DNA from: Bacillota bacterium
Lineage (GTDB): Bacteria; Bacillota; Limnochordia; Darwinibacteriales; Darwinibacteriaceae
Assembly (NCBI GenBank): GCA_029776155.1
Contig: JAKOTU010000060.1
Location: 1-64,000, forward strand
Length of the DNA stretch: 64,000 nt
Reading direction: 5' to 3'
This document shows positions 16,616 to 24,581 of the stretch, piece after piece. Within the stretch, counting starts at the first letter, position 1. The number at the start of each line of letters is the position of its first letter. The notes beneath the pieces were generated by a model. It saw only the letters and a list, made by a program, of their open reading frames with translations, did no database searches and was not told the origin of the DNA. The position numbers were made by a program, and so were the translations under genes.

Positions 16616-17926
16616 ATGGGACAGCGGTTTGAAGGTTCAGCCTTCCGATTTGTAGCTGGAGCACTGCTCACCCTCGCCCTCCTAGCCAGCGGCTATCTTT
16701 TGGGCATCACCCAGTTTGGACCACCGGAGGAACCAGAGCCGGTGGTGGCTGAAATTGCCGAACTGGATCGGTTGATCGAGGCGCTGCAGACCATGGATCG
16801 CTCCCTGGGTGGCCTGTCTGAGCAGGTGGCCCAGCTCCACACGGGCCTTAGTGATCTCCAGAGCCGCATGGCCCAGCAGGAAACGGCCGTGGAGGCTTTG
16901 GCCAACACTGTGCTCACCTTCAGTGCAGAGATGGCAGGACAAGCGGAAGTGACCACAGCCCAGCTGCAGGTGCTCGCCGCCGCTGCGGAAAGCAGGGAGC
17001 TGGACACTATCCTGCACGCTGTGCAGTCCCTGGGCGCCTCCCTCGCGGACCTTGGCCAGCAGGTGGCCCAGCTGCAGCGGGAACTGGATACACTGCAGGA
17101 CCAGAGCGCAGAGCACAAGCTGGAGGTGGCGTCCTTGTCCGCAGCCTTGGAGAACCACAGCGCAGACCAGGGGCAGGCGCTGCGGGAGCTAGCGGTGGGG
17201 CTGCGGGCCCTGTCGGAACAGATGGCGCAGCAGGCCGAAACCACCGCCGGGCAGCTGCAGGTCCTGGCCCAACATGCTGAAAGCTTGGATCTAAGCGGCG
17301 TTTTAGCGGCCACGCAGACCTTGGAGCAGTCCCTTGCGGCACTGGCGGCCCAAACCGCCCAGCTCCAAGTGGACCTGGAGACCCTCCAAGGCCAACATGC
17401 GGAGCAGAAGCTGGGAGTTGAGAACCTAGCCGAAGCTATCCAGAGCCTGGCCGAAGAAGTTGCTGGGCATGCCCAGAACGTGGAAGCACAGCTCACCGCG
17501 CTTACTGAAGCCCTGGAAGAACAGGGCGCCGCTGCAGCTGTGGCTGCTGTGGCTCCGGTTCAACCGGCAGTGGATCCCCTGTCCCCAGCTCTGGAGCTCT
17601 CGGCCCCGGTTCAGAGCGCGGCGGAAACAGACCGGGCAGGGCAGCCGGCTACGCCTTTGCAGCCGGAGAGCACCGAGTACCGGCCCATTCCCGTCCTGAT
17701 CTCCCAAGAACCAGAAGTTGATCAGAAACGGCTGGCTTTAGTCTTGGAGATTAAAGCCCGCGATACCATCTGGGACATCGCCAACCGCTTCCAGTCTCCC
17801 CCCAGTGAGGAGTTCATCAACCAGATCGTAGAACTCAACCAGGTGGATCCTTACCGGCTCAGGATCGGGCAGGACCTGCTCGTCCCCCTGAACGAAGAGG
17901 TCTTTAGACTCGTGGAAGTGGAGTGA
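16616..17926 (+). CDS. Membrane-anchored coiled-coil protein with C-terminal LysM domain
   Basis: A 436-residue protein. One membrane segment (about residues 12-31) is followed by a long Ala/Gln/Leu/Glu-rich coiled coil (about 45-305). Within it a ~97-residue unit is duplicated (EVTTAQLQVLA at 111 and ETTAGQLQVLA at 208; QVAQLQRELDTLQ at 149 and QTAQLQVDLETLQ at 246). After a Pro-rich linker, the last ~55 residues form a LysM peptidoglycan-binding module (ARDTIWDIANRFQSP ... VDPYRLRIGQDLLVPL). The protein probably bridges the cytoplasmic membrane and cell wall. It overlaps the next gene by one base (TGATG), so they form an operon. Confidence 0.78.
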   Translation: MGQRFEGSAFRFVAGALLTLALLASGYLLGITQFGPPEEPEPVVAEIAELDRLIEALQTMDRSLGGLSEQVAQLHTGLSDLQSRMAQQETAVEALANTVLTFSAEMAGQAEVTTAQLQVLAAAAESRELDTILHAVQSLGASLADLGQQVAQLQRELDTLQDQSAEHKLEVASLSAALENHSADQGQALRELAVGLRALSEQMAQQAETTAGQLQVLAQHAESLDLSGVLAATQTLEQSLAALAAQTAQLQVDLETLQGQHAEQKLGVENLAEAIQSLAEEVAGHAQNVEAQLTALTEALEEQGAAAAVAAVAPVQPAVDPLSPALELSAPVQSAAETDRAGQPATPLQPESTEYRPIPVLISQEPEVDQKRLALVLEIKARDTIWDIANRFQSPPSEEFINQIVELNQVDPYRLRIGQDLLVPLNEEVFRLVEVE

Positions 17927-18660
17927 TGATTGTGGCCAGCACCGAGCCAACTAAGCAAAGGCAGTCCAGTGGTGAAGCGCTGTTGATTTTCTTGGCCATT
18001 TTTGCCCTGGCAGCAACCCTGCTCATCGTTTCTGTACGCCTGCTCCAGCAGCCCATTAGTGGGGTGCACCCCGCGGTGCTCTTGGTCTTAGCGACTGTGG
18101 GCCTTGTAGGCAGTATCCTGGGCCTTTTGGCCAGTGCCCGCAGCAGCAGCAGCCAGCAGTCCGCGGCCCAAGAAACCAGCCCTGCCCCACCCCCTGCTCC
18201 CGAAGGGAGCGAACAGCCGGAAAACGTGGCCCGGGTGAGACTCGGCAAGTATGTGCAGGTCCTGGAGGAACAGGTCCAGTCGCTGCGGCAGGAACGGGAC
18301 AAACTCACGGAGGAAACCGGACCGCTGCGCAGCGCAGTGGCCGCCTGGCAGCAGAACGGCGTGGAAATGCTGCGTGAGCTGGAGCGGCTGCGCGCCAGCA
18401 CTTTTTCCACCGTGGAGGACTATGCCCAGGCCCTTTCAGATACAACCAAGCATTTTGCCCAGCTGATGGCCCCTCTAGGGATCGGCCTCATTGCTCCGGC
18501 ACCCGGTGACCAGTTCCATGGGCAGCTGCACCAGGCAGAAAACGGGGAGCAGTTCAGCTCGGGGGAGAAGCTGATCATCACAGAATGCCTACAATGGGGT
18601 TACACCATCAATGGGCAGGTAGCCATACCAGCGAAAGTACTTGTGGCGGAGGAGCAGTAA
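17926..18660 (+). CDS. Membrane protein with coiled coil, function unknown
   Basis: A 244-residue protein. The ATG at 17926 overlaps the upstream stop codon; a GTG at 17923 is also possible. Two membrane segments (LLIFLAIFALAATLLIVSV and VLLVLATVGLVGSILGLLA) are followed by a Pro/Ser linker, then a coiled coil (about residues 100-150, VQVLEEQVQSLRQERDKL). A globular C-terminal tail ends GYTINGQVAIPAKVLVAEE. The coiled coil could pair with that of the LysM partner encoded just upstream. No family recognised. Confidence 0.7.
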   Translation: MIVASTEPTKQRQSSGEALLIFLAIFALAATLLIVSVRLLQQPISGVHPAVLLVLATVGLVGSILGLLASARSSSSQQSAAQETSPAPPPAPEGSEQPENVARVRLGKYVQVLEEQVQSLRQERDKLTEETGPLRSAVAAWQQNGVEMLRELERLRASTFSTVEDYAQALSDTTKHFAQLMAPLGIGLIAPAPGDQFHGQLHQAENGEQFSSGEKLIITECLQWGYTINGQVAIPAKVLVAEEQ

Positions 18661-18674
18661 CCTCCGCCTTTTTT
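18645..18674 (+). terminator. Terminator overlapping the end of the membrane-protein gene
   Basis: GGCGGAGG pairs with CCTCCGCC and is followed by TTTTTT. The stop codon of the upstream gene lies in the loop. Confidence 0.85.
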
Positions 18675-18989
18675 CATGCCCTAGACTCCCTACCAAGCCC
18701 GCGCCCTGGGGCCGCGGGCTTGGCGTTTTCCTGCGCCAAGTATTTATGTGTAGTTTATGCAATATTTATGTTAATCCCAGATGAACATCGCCAAATCTGC
18801 GGCCCGAGAGCAGGAACTTAGGGGGGTTCGGCAATGATTTGCTAACAAAGTGGCCCCATGTTGCAAAGAGATTCGTTTTATGTTAATGTATACTAAAAGT
18901 TGTATGACATCTTTTGTAGGACAACTTTTCCCCAACCGTTTGTCAAGATGAAGAGGTCACAATCCCCTTGCACGGAGGAGGAAAGGGAT
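18675..18989. other. Intergenic region before the GntR gene
   Basis: Holds a second GC hairpin (GCCCGCG paired with CGCGGGC near 18698-18722), an AT-rich stretch, a likely -10 box TATACT (18889-18894) and the operator-like repeat at 18895-18929. No coding sequence seen. Confidence 0.6.
18895..18929. promoter_or_regulatory. Probable GntR operator
   Basis: AAAAGTTGT and ACAACTTTT form an inverted repeat, within which TTGTATGACA and TTGTAGGACA repeat in direct orientation 14 bases apart. It begins right after the -10-like TATACT, so binding should block transcription of the GntR gene and perhaps the operon. Confidence 0.5.
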
Positions 18990-19658
18990 TTGAAGGCCGA
19001 ACCCCTCAGTAAGTTCATCCAAGATAAGATCAAAGCCTATATTCGCGACAACGCCCTGCGCCCTGGGGATAAGCTGCCCACCGAGGCTGAGCTGGCAGCT
19101 GAGCTCGGCGCCAGCCGCACTGCAGTGCGGGAGGCCCTGCGGGGCCTGGAAACCCTGGGAATCATTGATGTGCAGAAGGGCAGCGGCCGCTACTTGCGCA
19201 AAGTGGCCTTCAGTGAGGTCATTGCCGACCTGGCCTATAACCTAGAAGTGAGCAGCGCCAACCTGGCCGATCTGCTGGAAATCCGTATGGTTTTGGAAAC
19301 CCAGTTTGTGGGCGAGGCTGTGGCAGCTCTAACCGCAGGGGAGCATGCCCAGCTGGCTGCCATCCTGGAGAAGATGAAGGGCAAAATGGAGGCGGGACGG
19401 TCCTTCGCGGAAGAGGATATGGCTTTCCACCTCACCCTTTTCAGCAAAGTAGACAATCAGCTCTTTAAGGACCTGTTGGACACCTTCTGGAAACTGTTCA
19501 TTACCGCCCTGCCAGAAGAACTGCAGCTCCCCACCTTTTGGGATACCATCTTACAGCACCACGTGGATCTTCTCCAAGCTGTGCAAGCCAAAGACATCAG
19601 GCGCGCCAGGGAACTTCTGCAGCACCATTTCACCGACGTTTTCGAGCGCCTGCACTAG
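18990..19658 (+). CDS. GntR/FadR family transcriptional regulator
   Basis: A ~222-residue regulator. The N-terminal winged helix is clear: IQDKIKAYIRDNALRPGDKLPTE written as two parts, IQDKIKAYIRDN and LRPGDKLPTEAELAAELGAS, then RTAVREALRGLETLGIIDV. The C-terminal ~150 residues form the all-helical FCD domain, with metal-ligand candidates in AFHLTL and in the C-terminal HHVDLLQAV and LLQHHFTDVF segments. I place the start at TTG (18990) behind GGAGGAAAGGGA; an ATG 14 codons upstream lacks a ribosome site. FCD regulators usually sense sugar acids or other organic acids. It lies just before the ABC importer and transketolase genes. Confidence 0.88.
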   Translation: MKAEPLSKFIQDKIKAYIRDNALRPGDKLPTEAELAAELGASRTAVREALRGLETLGIIDVQKGSGRYLRKVAFSEVIADLAYNLEVSSANLADLLEIRMVLETQFVGEAVAALTAGEHAQLAAILEKMKGKMEAGRSFAEEDMAFHLTLFSKVDNQLFKDLLDTFWKLFITALPEELQLPTFWDTILQHHVDLLQAVQAKDIRRARELLQHHFTDVFERLH

Positions 19659-19775
19659 AATCTCCTGCCTTGGTGCAGTGCGAAAAGCCGAGCAAAGCGA
19701 GGTGATGCCAGGCGTTAAGCTGGTGCAGAACTAGGTAGGTATGACGGGCAAACCAAAAAAACAGGAGGGAGTAAA

Positions 19776-21011
19776 ATGCGTAAAAGCAGCGTAGCTCTGA
19801 CAGTTGTCGCCTTAGTTGTGTTCTTGCTCGCATCCACCGCCGCAGCCAAGACCAGGGTCACCTATTGGCTGTGGCTGGACGATCCCACGGACACAACCGT
19901 TCAGGAATTGGTAGAGGAGTTCAACCGCCTGCATCCCGACATTGAAGTGGTTACCGAGACCATCCCCCTAGCCAACTACTACGACCAGCTGCTCATGGCT
20001 ATCAGCGGCGGTGGAGGACCCGATGCGGCCAGGTTTAAGGACTGGTGGCTGGGTGCCTTCTACGATGCAGATCTCCTGGAAGATCTCAGCCCCTATATCG
20101 CCAACTGGCCGGGAGCAGATGATGTTGTTCCCAACCTCTGGAACACCGGTATGATCCCCGGGGTGGACGGCGTCTTCATGCTGCCCCATCAATACATCAC
20201 CTTCTACCTCTACTACCGGGCAGACTGGTTTGCAGAGGCCGGCTTGAATCCCCCCAGGACCTTTGATGAGTTCCTGGAAGCTGCCCTGAAGCTGACTGAT
20301 CCCGCCAACAACCGTTACGGCTTTGGCCTGCGCGGCGGTGCAGGCGGTCAAGACCAGTGGCTGGCCTTCATGGTCGCGGGCGGCGCACGCATCGTTGACG
20401 AAGCGGGCAACATCGTGATCAACTCGCCCAAGGCTGTGGAAGTGAACCAGTGGTACATCGACCTGTACAGAAAGCATCAAGTGGCCCCGCCCAGCGCACC
20501 CACCGATGCCTATGCCCAGGTAGTAGGTGCCTTCCAGGCTGGCAACACAGCCATGATGGCGCACCACGTGGGTTCTTCCGTGATGATGACCGATGTGTTC
20601 GGTGACAACGTGGGAGTATTGCCCATTCCCGTCGCTGATCCCGAGAATCCGGCCACCATGGGCACCATGAGCGGTAATGTGGTCTTTTCCACCTCCGACG
20701 TGAAGGATGCGGCCTTCAAGTTCATCAGCTGGCTCAGTGAACACGAGGCCATGGATAAGTGGAGCAAATCCCGTCAAGGTCAGCTGCCGGTACTCCAGTC
20801 CGTCGCAGAGCAGGATTACTACACCCAAAACGAGTTCTTCCGGGTCTCCCTGGAAGGTGGTAACTACGCCATCGTCTGGCCGCCGCTGCCGGGAACAGGC
20901 TACGTAGCTTCCTACGTGTGGCAGAACACCATGCAGAGGGCTCTGCTGGGTGAAATCACCAGCCAGCAGATGCTGGACGAAATCGCCCAGGCCTTGAGGG
21001 AAGGTAATTGA
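19776..21011 (+). CDS. Sugar ABC transporter substrate-binding protein (family 1)
   Basis: A 411-residue periplasmic/extracellular binding protein. The ATG follows ACAGGAGGGAGTAAA. Residues 1-24 form a signal peptide (FLLASTAAAK) without a lipobox cysteine, which suggests a free periplasmic protein and fits a cell with an outer membrane. Typical SBP_bac_1 features follow: VTYWLWLDDPTDTTVQELVEEF, GGPDAARFKDWW, FYLYYRADWFAEAGLNPPRTFDEF and YAQVVGAFQAGNTAMM. It starts an operon with two permeases and a split transketolase. The ligand is unknown. Confidence 0.92.
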   Translation: MRKSSVALTVVALVVFLLASTAAAKTRVTYWLWLDDPTDTTVQELVEEFNRLHPDIEVVTETIPLANYYDQLLMAISGGGGPDAARFKDWWLGAFYDADLLEDLSPYIANWPGADDVVPNLWNTGMIPGVDGVFMLPHQYITFYLYYRADWFAEAGLNPPRTFDEFLEAALKLTDPANNRYGFGLRGGAGGQDQWLAFMVAGGARIVDEAGNIVINSPKAVEVNQWYIDLYRKHQVAPPSAPTDAYAQVVGAFQAGNTAMMAHHVGSSVMMTDVFGDNVGVLPIPVADPENPATMGTMSGNVVFSTSDVKDAAFKFISWLSEHEAMDKWSKSRQGQLPVLQSVAEQDYYTQNEFFRVSLEGGNYAIVWPPLPGTGYVASYVWQNTMQRALLGEITSQQMLDEIAQALREGN

Positions 21012-21012
21012 G

Positions 21013-21921
21013 ATGCTGCGGCGCCTCAACGAGAAGGAACGGTTCACACCGTTCCTTCTCCTCGGACCAGCCCTGCTCTTGATGCTGCTCATTGTGGCTT
21101 ACCCCCTCTTCCAGGCCCTGCGCCTGTCCCTGTTCGATGCTTCACTGCTCAGGCCAGATCGGGCCCGTTTTGTGGGACTCACCAACTACCTCAACGTACT
21201 ACGTGATCCCCTCTTTTTGCGCTCCCTGCTCAACTCGGCCATCTGGGTGGTGGGTTGTGTAACTCTGCAGTTCACCATTGGCATGCTGGGTGCGCTCCTG
21301 TTGAACAGGGAATTCCCCGGCAGGGGTCTGGTGCGGGGGTTGAGCTTGATTCCCTGGGCCACTTCGGGAGTACTGGTTTCCTTGATGTGGACTTGGATGC
21401 TGGATGGCAACTACGGAGTGATCAACGACATTTTGGTGCGCCTGGGACTGATCAGCCAGTACAGGCCCTGGTTGGCCCTGCCCATCTCCCTGGGAGGGGT
21501 GATCGCCGCCAACGTCTGGCAGGGCGCTCCCTTCTTTGCAGTCATGCTGCTGGCTGCCATGCAGAGCGTTCCCCAGGAGCTGTACGAAGCCGCCCGCATT
21601 GATGGTGCCGGCCGGTTCCAGCAGTTTCGCAGTGTCACCATTCCTTTGATCATGCCCACCATCGTCATTACCACCATGCTGCGCATCGTCTGGACCGCGA
21701 ATTACATGGATCTGGTCTTTGTCATGACCGGCGGCGGCCCGGGTAACGCGAGCATCATCTTGCCTGTTTTGTCGTACATCACCGCCTACAAAAAGCTGAA
21801 AGTGGGCGAAGCAACGGCCATGGCTGTGCTGCAGGCCATACTGCTGATCATCACTTTGTTTGTGTATTTGCGCCTGGTCAACAGGAAGGGTGAAGGAGGT
21901 CTGTCACTCTATGAGGTATAA
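21013..21921 (+). CDS. Sugar ABC transporter permease (MalF/UgpA type)
   Basis: A 302-residue protein with about six membrane segments, starting 1 base after the binding-protein stop codon. The N-terminal FLLLGPALLLMLLIVAYPLF is the usual first helix. The cytoplasmic EAA loop that docks the ATPase reads YEAARIDGAGRFQQFRSVTI. It should form a heterodimeric channel with the next gene product. No ATPase gene lies in this operon, so a shared MsmX/MsmK-type ATPase encoded elsewhere is likely. Confidence 0.92.
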   Translation: MLRRLNEKERFTPFLLLGPALLLMLLIVAYPLFQALRLSLFDASLLRPDRARFVGLTNYLNVLRDPLFLRSLLNSAIWVVGCVTLQFTIGMLGALLLNREFPGRGLVRGLSLIPWATSGVLVSLMWTWMLDGNYGVINDILVRLGLISQYRPWLALPISLGGVIAANVWQGAPFFAVMLLAAMQSVPQELYEAARIDGAGRFQQFRSVTIPLIMPTIVITTMLRIVWTANYMDLVFVMTGGGPGNASIILPVLSYITAYKKLKVGEATAMAVLQAILLIITLFVYLRLVNRKGEGGLSLYEV

Positions 21922-22744
21922 GAGAGTAAAGGAGTTCCTGTTGCTCTGGATCCCCATTGCACTGTGGCTGACCTTCGTGCTCTTTCCCTATGTGTGGATG
22001 TTCCTCACCTCTCTAAAGGAGCCCAGCGAGCTGTATACTTCACCCATCCAGTATCTGCCCAAAAAGCCCACCTTCGCAGGTTACAAACTGCTCATGGAAA
22101 CGACCAAGTTTCCCCAGTTTATCCTGAACAGCCTGCTGGTGGTGGGCGGAACACTGCTGGTTACCGGAACCGTTTCCACCGCCGCGGCCTACTGTTTCTC
22201 GCGGTTTGATTTCCGGGGTAAGGGTAAGCTGTTCGGCATGTTCCTGGTCACGCAGATGTTCCCCTCTGTGCTTTTGGTCTTTTCCCTTTTCCTGATCATG
22301 CGGACCTTGGGACTGCTCAACACCAGGCTGGCTTTAATCGTGGCCCACAGTACCTTTGCCCTGCCCTTCACCACCTGGCTCTTGACGGGGTTTTTCAACT
22401 CCATACCCAAGAGCCTAGATGAGGCGGCCACCATTGACGGGGCAACCCGCTGGCAGACCTTTTGGTATGTACTGGCGCCCTTGTCTGCCCCTGGGGTGGT
22501 GGCAGCTTTGACCTATGTGTTCATCTACTCTTGGAACGAGTTCATCTATGCGCTAACCTTTACCTCCAGTATAGACATGCGCACCGTGCCCGTGGGGCTG
22601 AACACCTTCATGGGCGAGTACATCATCCGCTGGGATCTGCTCACTGCGGGGGGAGTAATCACCGCCATCCCCATTGTGATCTTCTTCATGCTGGTCCAGC
22701 GGCGCTTGGTGCAGGGCTTAACAGCTGGAGCAGTAAAAGGATAA
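21911..22744 (+). CDS. Sugar ABC transporter permease (MalG/UgpE type)
   Basis: A 277-residue partner permease. The ATG at 21911 overlaps the preceding gene by 11 bases and has GAAGGAGG about 11 bases upstream. Six membrane segments; the N-terminal part reads LWIPIALWLTFVLFPYVWMF, then SLKEPSELY. The EAA loop is DEAATIDGATRWQTFWYVLA. It forms the second half of the transport channel with the upstream permease. Confidence 0.92.
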   Translation: MRYKRVKEFLLLWIPIALWLTFVLFPYVWMFLTSLKEPSELYTSPIQYLPKKPTFAGYKLLMETTKFPQFILNSLLVVGGTLLVTGTVSTAAAYCFSRFDFRGKGKLFGMFLVTQMFPSVLLVFSLFLIMRTLGLLNTRLALIVAHSTFALPFTTWLLTGFFNSIPKSLDEAATIDGATRWQTFWYVLAPLSAPGVVAALTYVFIYSWNEFIYALTFTSSIDMRTVPVGLNTFMGEYIIRWDLLTAGGVITAIPIVIFFMLVQRRLVQGLTAGAVKG

Positions 22745-22766
22745 CAATGAGGAGGATGCAAGCAGC

Positions 22767-23603
22767 ATGACAACCAGGTCGGTCACAGAATTACAGGATT
22801 TAGCGTGGGAGCTGCGGGAGACGGTGCTGCAGATGCTCCACAGCGCCCGCAGCGGCCATCCCGGCGGCAGTCTGTCCTCTGCGGAGATCATGAGTGTTCT
22901 GTACTTCCACGTACTGAACATTAAGCCAGAGGACCCGAAGTGGCCGGAGCGGGACCGCTTTGTGATGAGCAAAGGCCACGGCTGCCCCACTTTGTATGCG
23001 GCCTTGGCCAAGCGGGGCTTTTTCCCTACAGAAGAGCTGTTTAAACTGCGGCAAAACGGCAGCATCCTGCCGGGCCATCCCGACATGAACAAAACGCCGG
23101 GCATTGACATGAGCACCGGTTCTTTGGGCCAGGGCATCAGTGCTGCGGTGGGCATGGCCCTGGGGCTGAAGTACCAGGGGCTGTCCAGCCGGGTCTATGC
23201 CCTCTTAGGCTGCGGTGAGCTGCAGGAAGGGCAAGTGTGGGAGGCCGCCATGGCTGCAGCCCACTACAAGCTGGATAACCTCATCGCCATTATCGACTAC
23301 AACCGGCTGCAGATCGACGGTACCAATGCGGAAGTGATGGAAGTGGAGCCCCTGGCCGACAAATGGCGGGCCTTCGGCTGGCATGTGCAGGAGATTGACG
23401 GCCATAATGTGCAGGCCATTTTGGACAGCATCGAGCAGGCCCAAAAGGTCCAAGGACAGCCCGCGGTGATTATCGCCAGGACCGTGAAGGGCAAAGGGGT
23501 TTCCTTCATGGAAAACCAGGCGGGCTGGCACGGCAAAGCCCCGAGCGATGAGGAACTGAAACAGGCACTCGCCGAACTGCGGCAAAGGAGGATGCAGCAA
23601 TGA
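22767..23603 (+). CDS. Transketolase, N-terminal (TPP-binding) subunit
   Basis: A 278-residue half-transketolase. It starts with ATG behind GAGGAGGATGCAAGC. It carries the N-terminal thiamine-diphosphate domain: SARSGHPGGSLSSAEIM, KGHGCPTLYAAL and STGSLGQGISAAVGMALG. The TPP/Mg motif normally reads GDGE; here it is GCGE (Cys149 in LLGCGELQEGQVWEAAM), with the distal Asn179 in IIDYN present. The Asp of GDG is a Mg ligand, so its replacement is notable. Transketolases move two-carbon ketol units between sugar phosphates. The gene overlaps the C-terminal subunit by 4 bases (ATGA). Confidence 0.9.
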   Translation: MTTRSVTELQDLAWELRETVLQMLHSARSGHPGGSLSSAEIMSVLYFHVLNIKPEDPKWPERDRFVMSKGHGCPTLYAALAKRGFFPTEELFKLRQNGSILPGHPDMNKTPGIDMSTGSLGQGISAAVGMALGLKYQGLSSRVYALLGCGELQEGQVWEAAMAAAHYKLDNLIAIIDYNRLQIDGTNAEVMEVEPLADKWRAFGWHVQEIDGHNVQAILDSIEQAQKVQGQPAVIIARTVKGKGVSFMENQAGWHGKAPSDEELKQALAELRQRRMQQ

Positions 23604-24529
23604 CAAGGCTCGCCAATCGCATTGCTTACGGAGAGGCCCTGGTAGAACTGGGCCGCAGGGATCCTAAGGTAGTGGTACTGGATGCGGATCTGGCCAAAGC
23701 AACCCAGACCGAGAGGTTTCGTCAGGCCTTTCCCGAGCGCTTTTTCAACGCGGGCATCGCGGAGCAAAACCTCATGGGCCTGGCCGCGGGAATGGCTGCC
23801 ACAGGCCTCATTCCCTTTGTGAGCACTTTTGCCGTTTTTGCCACCATGCGGGGCGTGGAGCAGTTCCGCAACTCCATCGCCTATCCCAATTTGAATGTAA
23901 AAGTGGTGGCCACCCATGCCGGCATTGAAAACGGCCCCGATGGAGCTAGCCACCAATCGGTGGAGGATCTCGCCATCATGCGGGCTATCCCCAACACAAC
24001 GGTTATTGTACCTTCTGATCCCATTACCACCAAAAAGGCCGTGGAGGCCGTGGCCCAAACCTACGGCCCAGCGTATATCCGCCTCGGTCGAGCGGAAATG
24101 CCCTTCCTCTATGCTGAAGACTTCCAGTTTGAAATCGGCAGGGGAGCGCAGCTGCGGGATGGCTATGATCTGACCATCATCGCCGTGGGCAACATGGTGG
24201 AAAAGGCCCTCTTGGCAGCCGATGAACTGGCCAAGGAGCGGATCCACGCCCGGGTGATTGACCTGCTCACGGTGAAACCCTTGGATGAAGAGCTGATCCT
24301 CAAAGCAGCCCAGGAGACCAAGGGCATCATCACCGTAGAAAACCACAGCATTCTGGGGGGCCTGGGGGGAGCCATCTGTGAGCTGCTCAGCGAACGCTAC
24401 CCTGCCAGGGTGCTTAGGGTGGGTCTGCAGGATCGCTTCGGCGGCTGCGGCAATCCCGATCTGCTCCACGAAGAGCTGGGCCTTTCTGTGGAGAGCATCA
24501 TCGCTGCAGCCCACAGACTGCTCAAGTAA
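23600..24529 (+). CDS. Transketolase, C-terminal subunit
   Basis: A 309-residue partner carrying the pyrimidine-binding and C-terminal domains. The catalytic Glu region reads NAGIAEQNLMGLAAGMAATG. Next come FVSTFAVFATMRGVEQFRNS and ATHAGIENGPDGASHQSVED, followed by a transketolase C domain (ITVENHSILGGLGGAICELL). It starts at the ATGA overlap with the N-terminal subunit, with GGAGG inside the upstream gene. Placement after a sugar importer suggests the imported sugar enters metabolism through a ketose phosphate, although no kinase or isomerase lies in the operon. Confidence 0.93.
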   Translation: MTRLANRIAYGEALVELGRRDPKVVVLDADLAKATQTERFRQAFPERFFNAGIAEQNLMGLAAGMAATGLIPFVSTFAVFATMRGVEQFRNSIAYPNLNVKVVATHAGIENGPDGASHQSVEDLAIMRAIPNTTVIVPSDPITTKKAVEAVAQTYGPAYIRLGRAEMPFLYAEDFQFEIGRGAQLRDGYDLTIIAVGNMVEKALLAADELAKERIHARVIDLLTVKPLDEELILKAAQETKGIITVENHSILGGLGGAICELLSERYPARVLRVGLQDRFGGCGNPDLLHEELGLSVESIIAAAHRLLK

Positions 24530-24545
24530 AAGGAGAGCATACGGA

Positions 24546-24574
24546 AAAAGGCGCGAGGGGAACCCGCGCCTTTT
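24546..24574. terminator. Bidirectional terminator between convergent operons
   Basis: AAAAGGCGCG and CGCGCCTTTT form a 10-bp stem with A and T flanks. It ends the transketolase operon on the plus strand and the efflux operon on the minus strand. Confidence 0.85.
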
Positions 24575-24581
24575 CTATTCC

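Noticed and set aside
16693-17496. Long Ser/Cys/Ala-rich minus-strand frame
   Set aside because: Antisense shadow of the coiled-coil LysM gene; composition is an artefact of the Gln/Ala-rich coding strand.
19968-21092. 374-codon minus-strand frame opposite the sugar-binding protein
   Set aside because: The plus-strand gene has a signal peptide, ribosome site and family motifs; the shadow has none.
23297-24514. 405-codon minus-strand frame opposite the transketolase genes
   Set aside because: Shadow of two well-recognised transketolase subunits.
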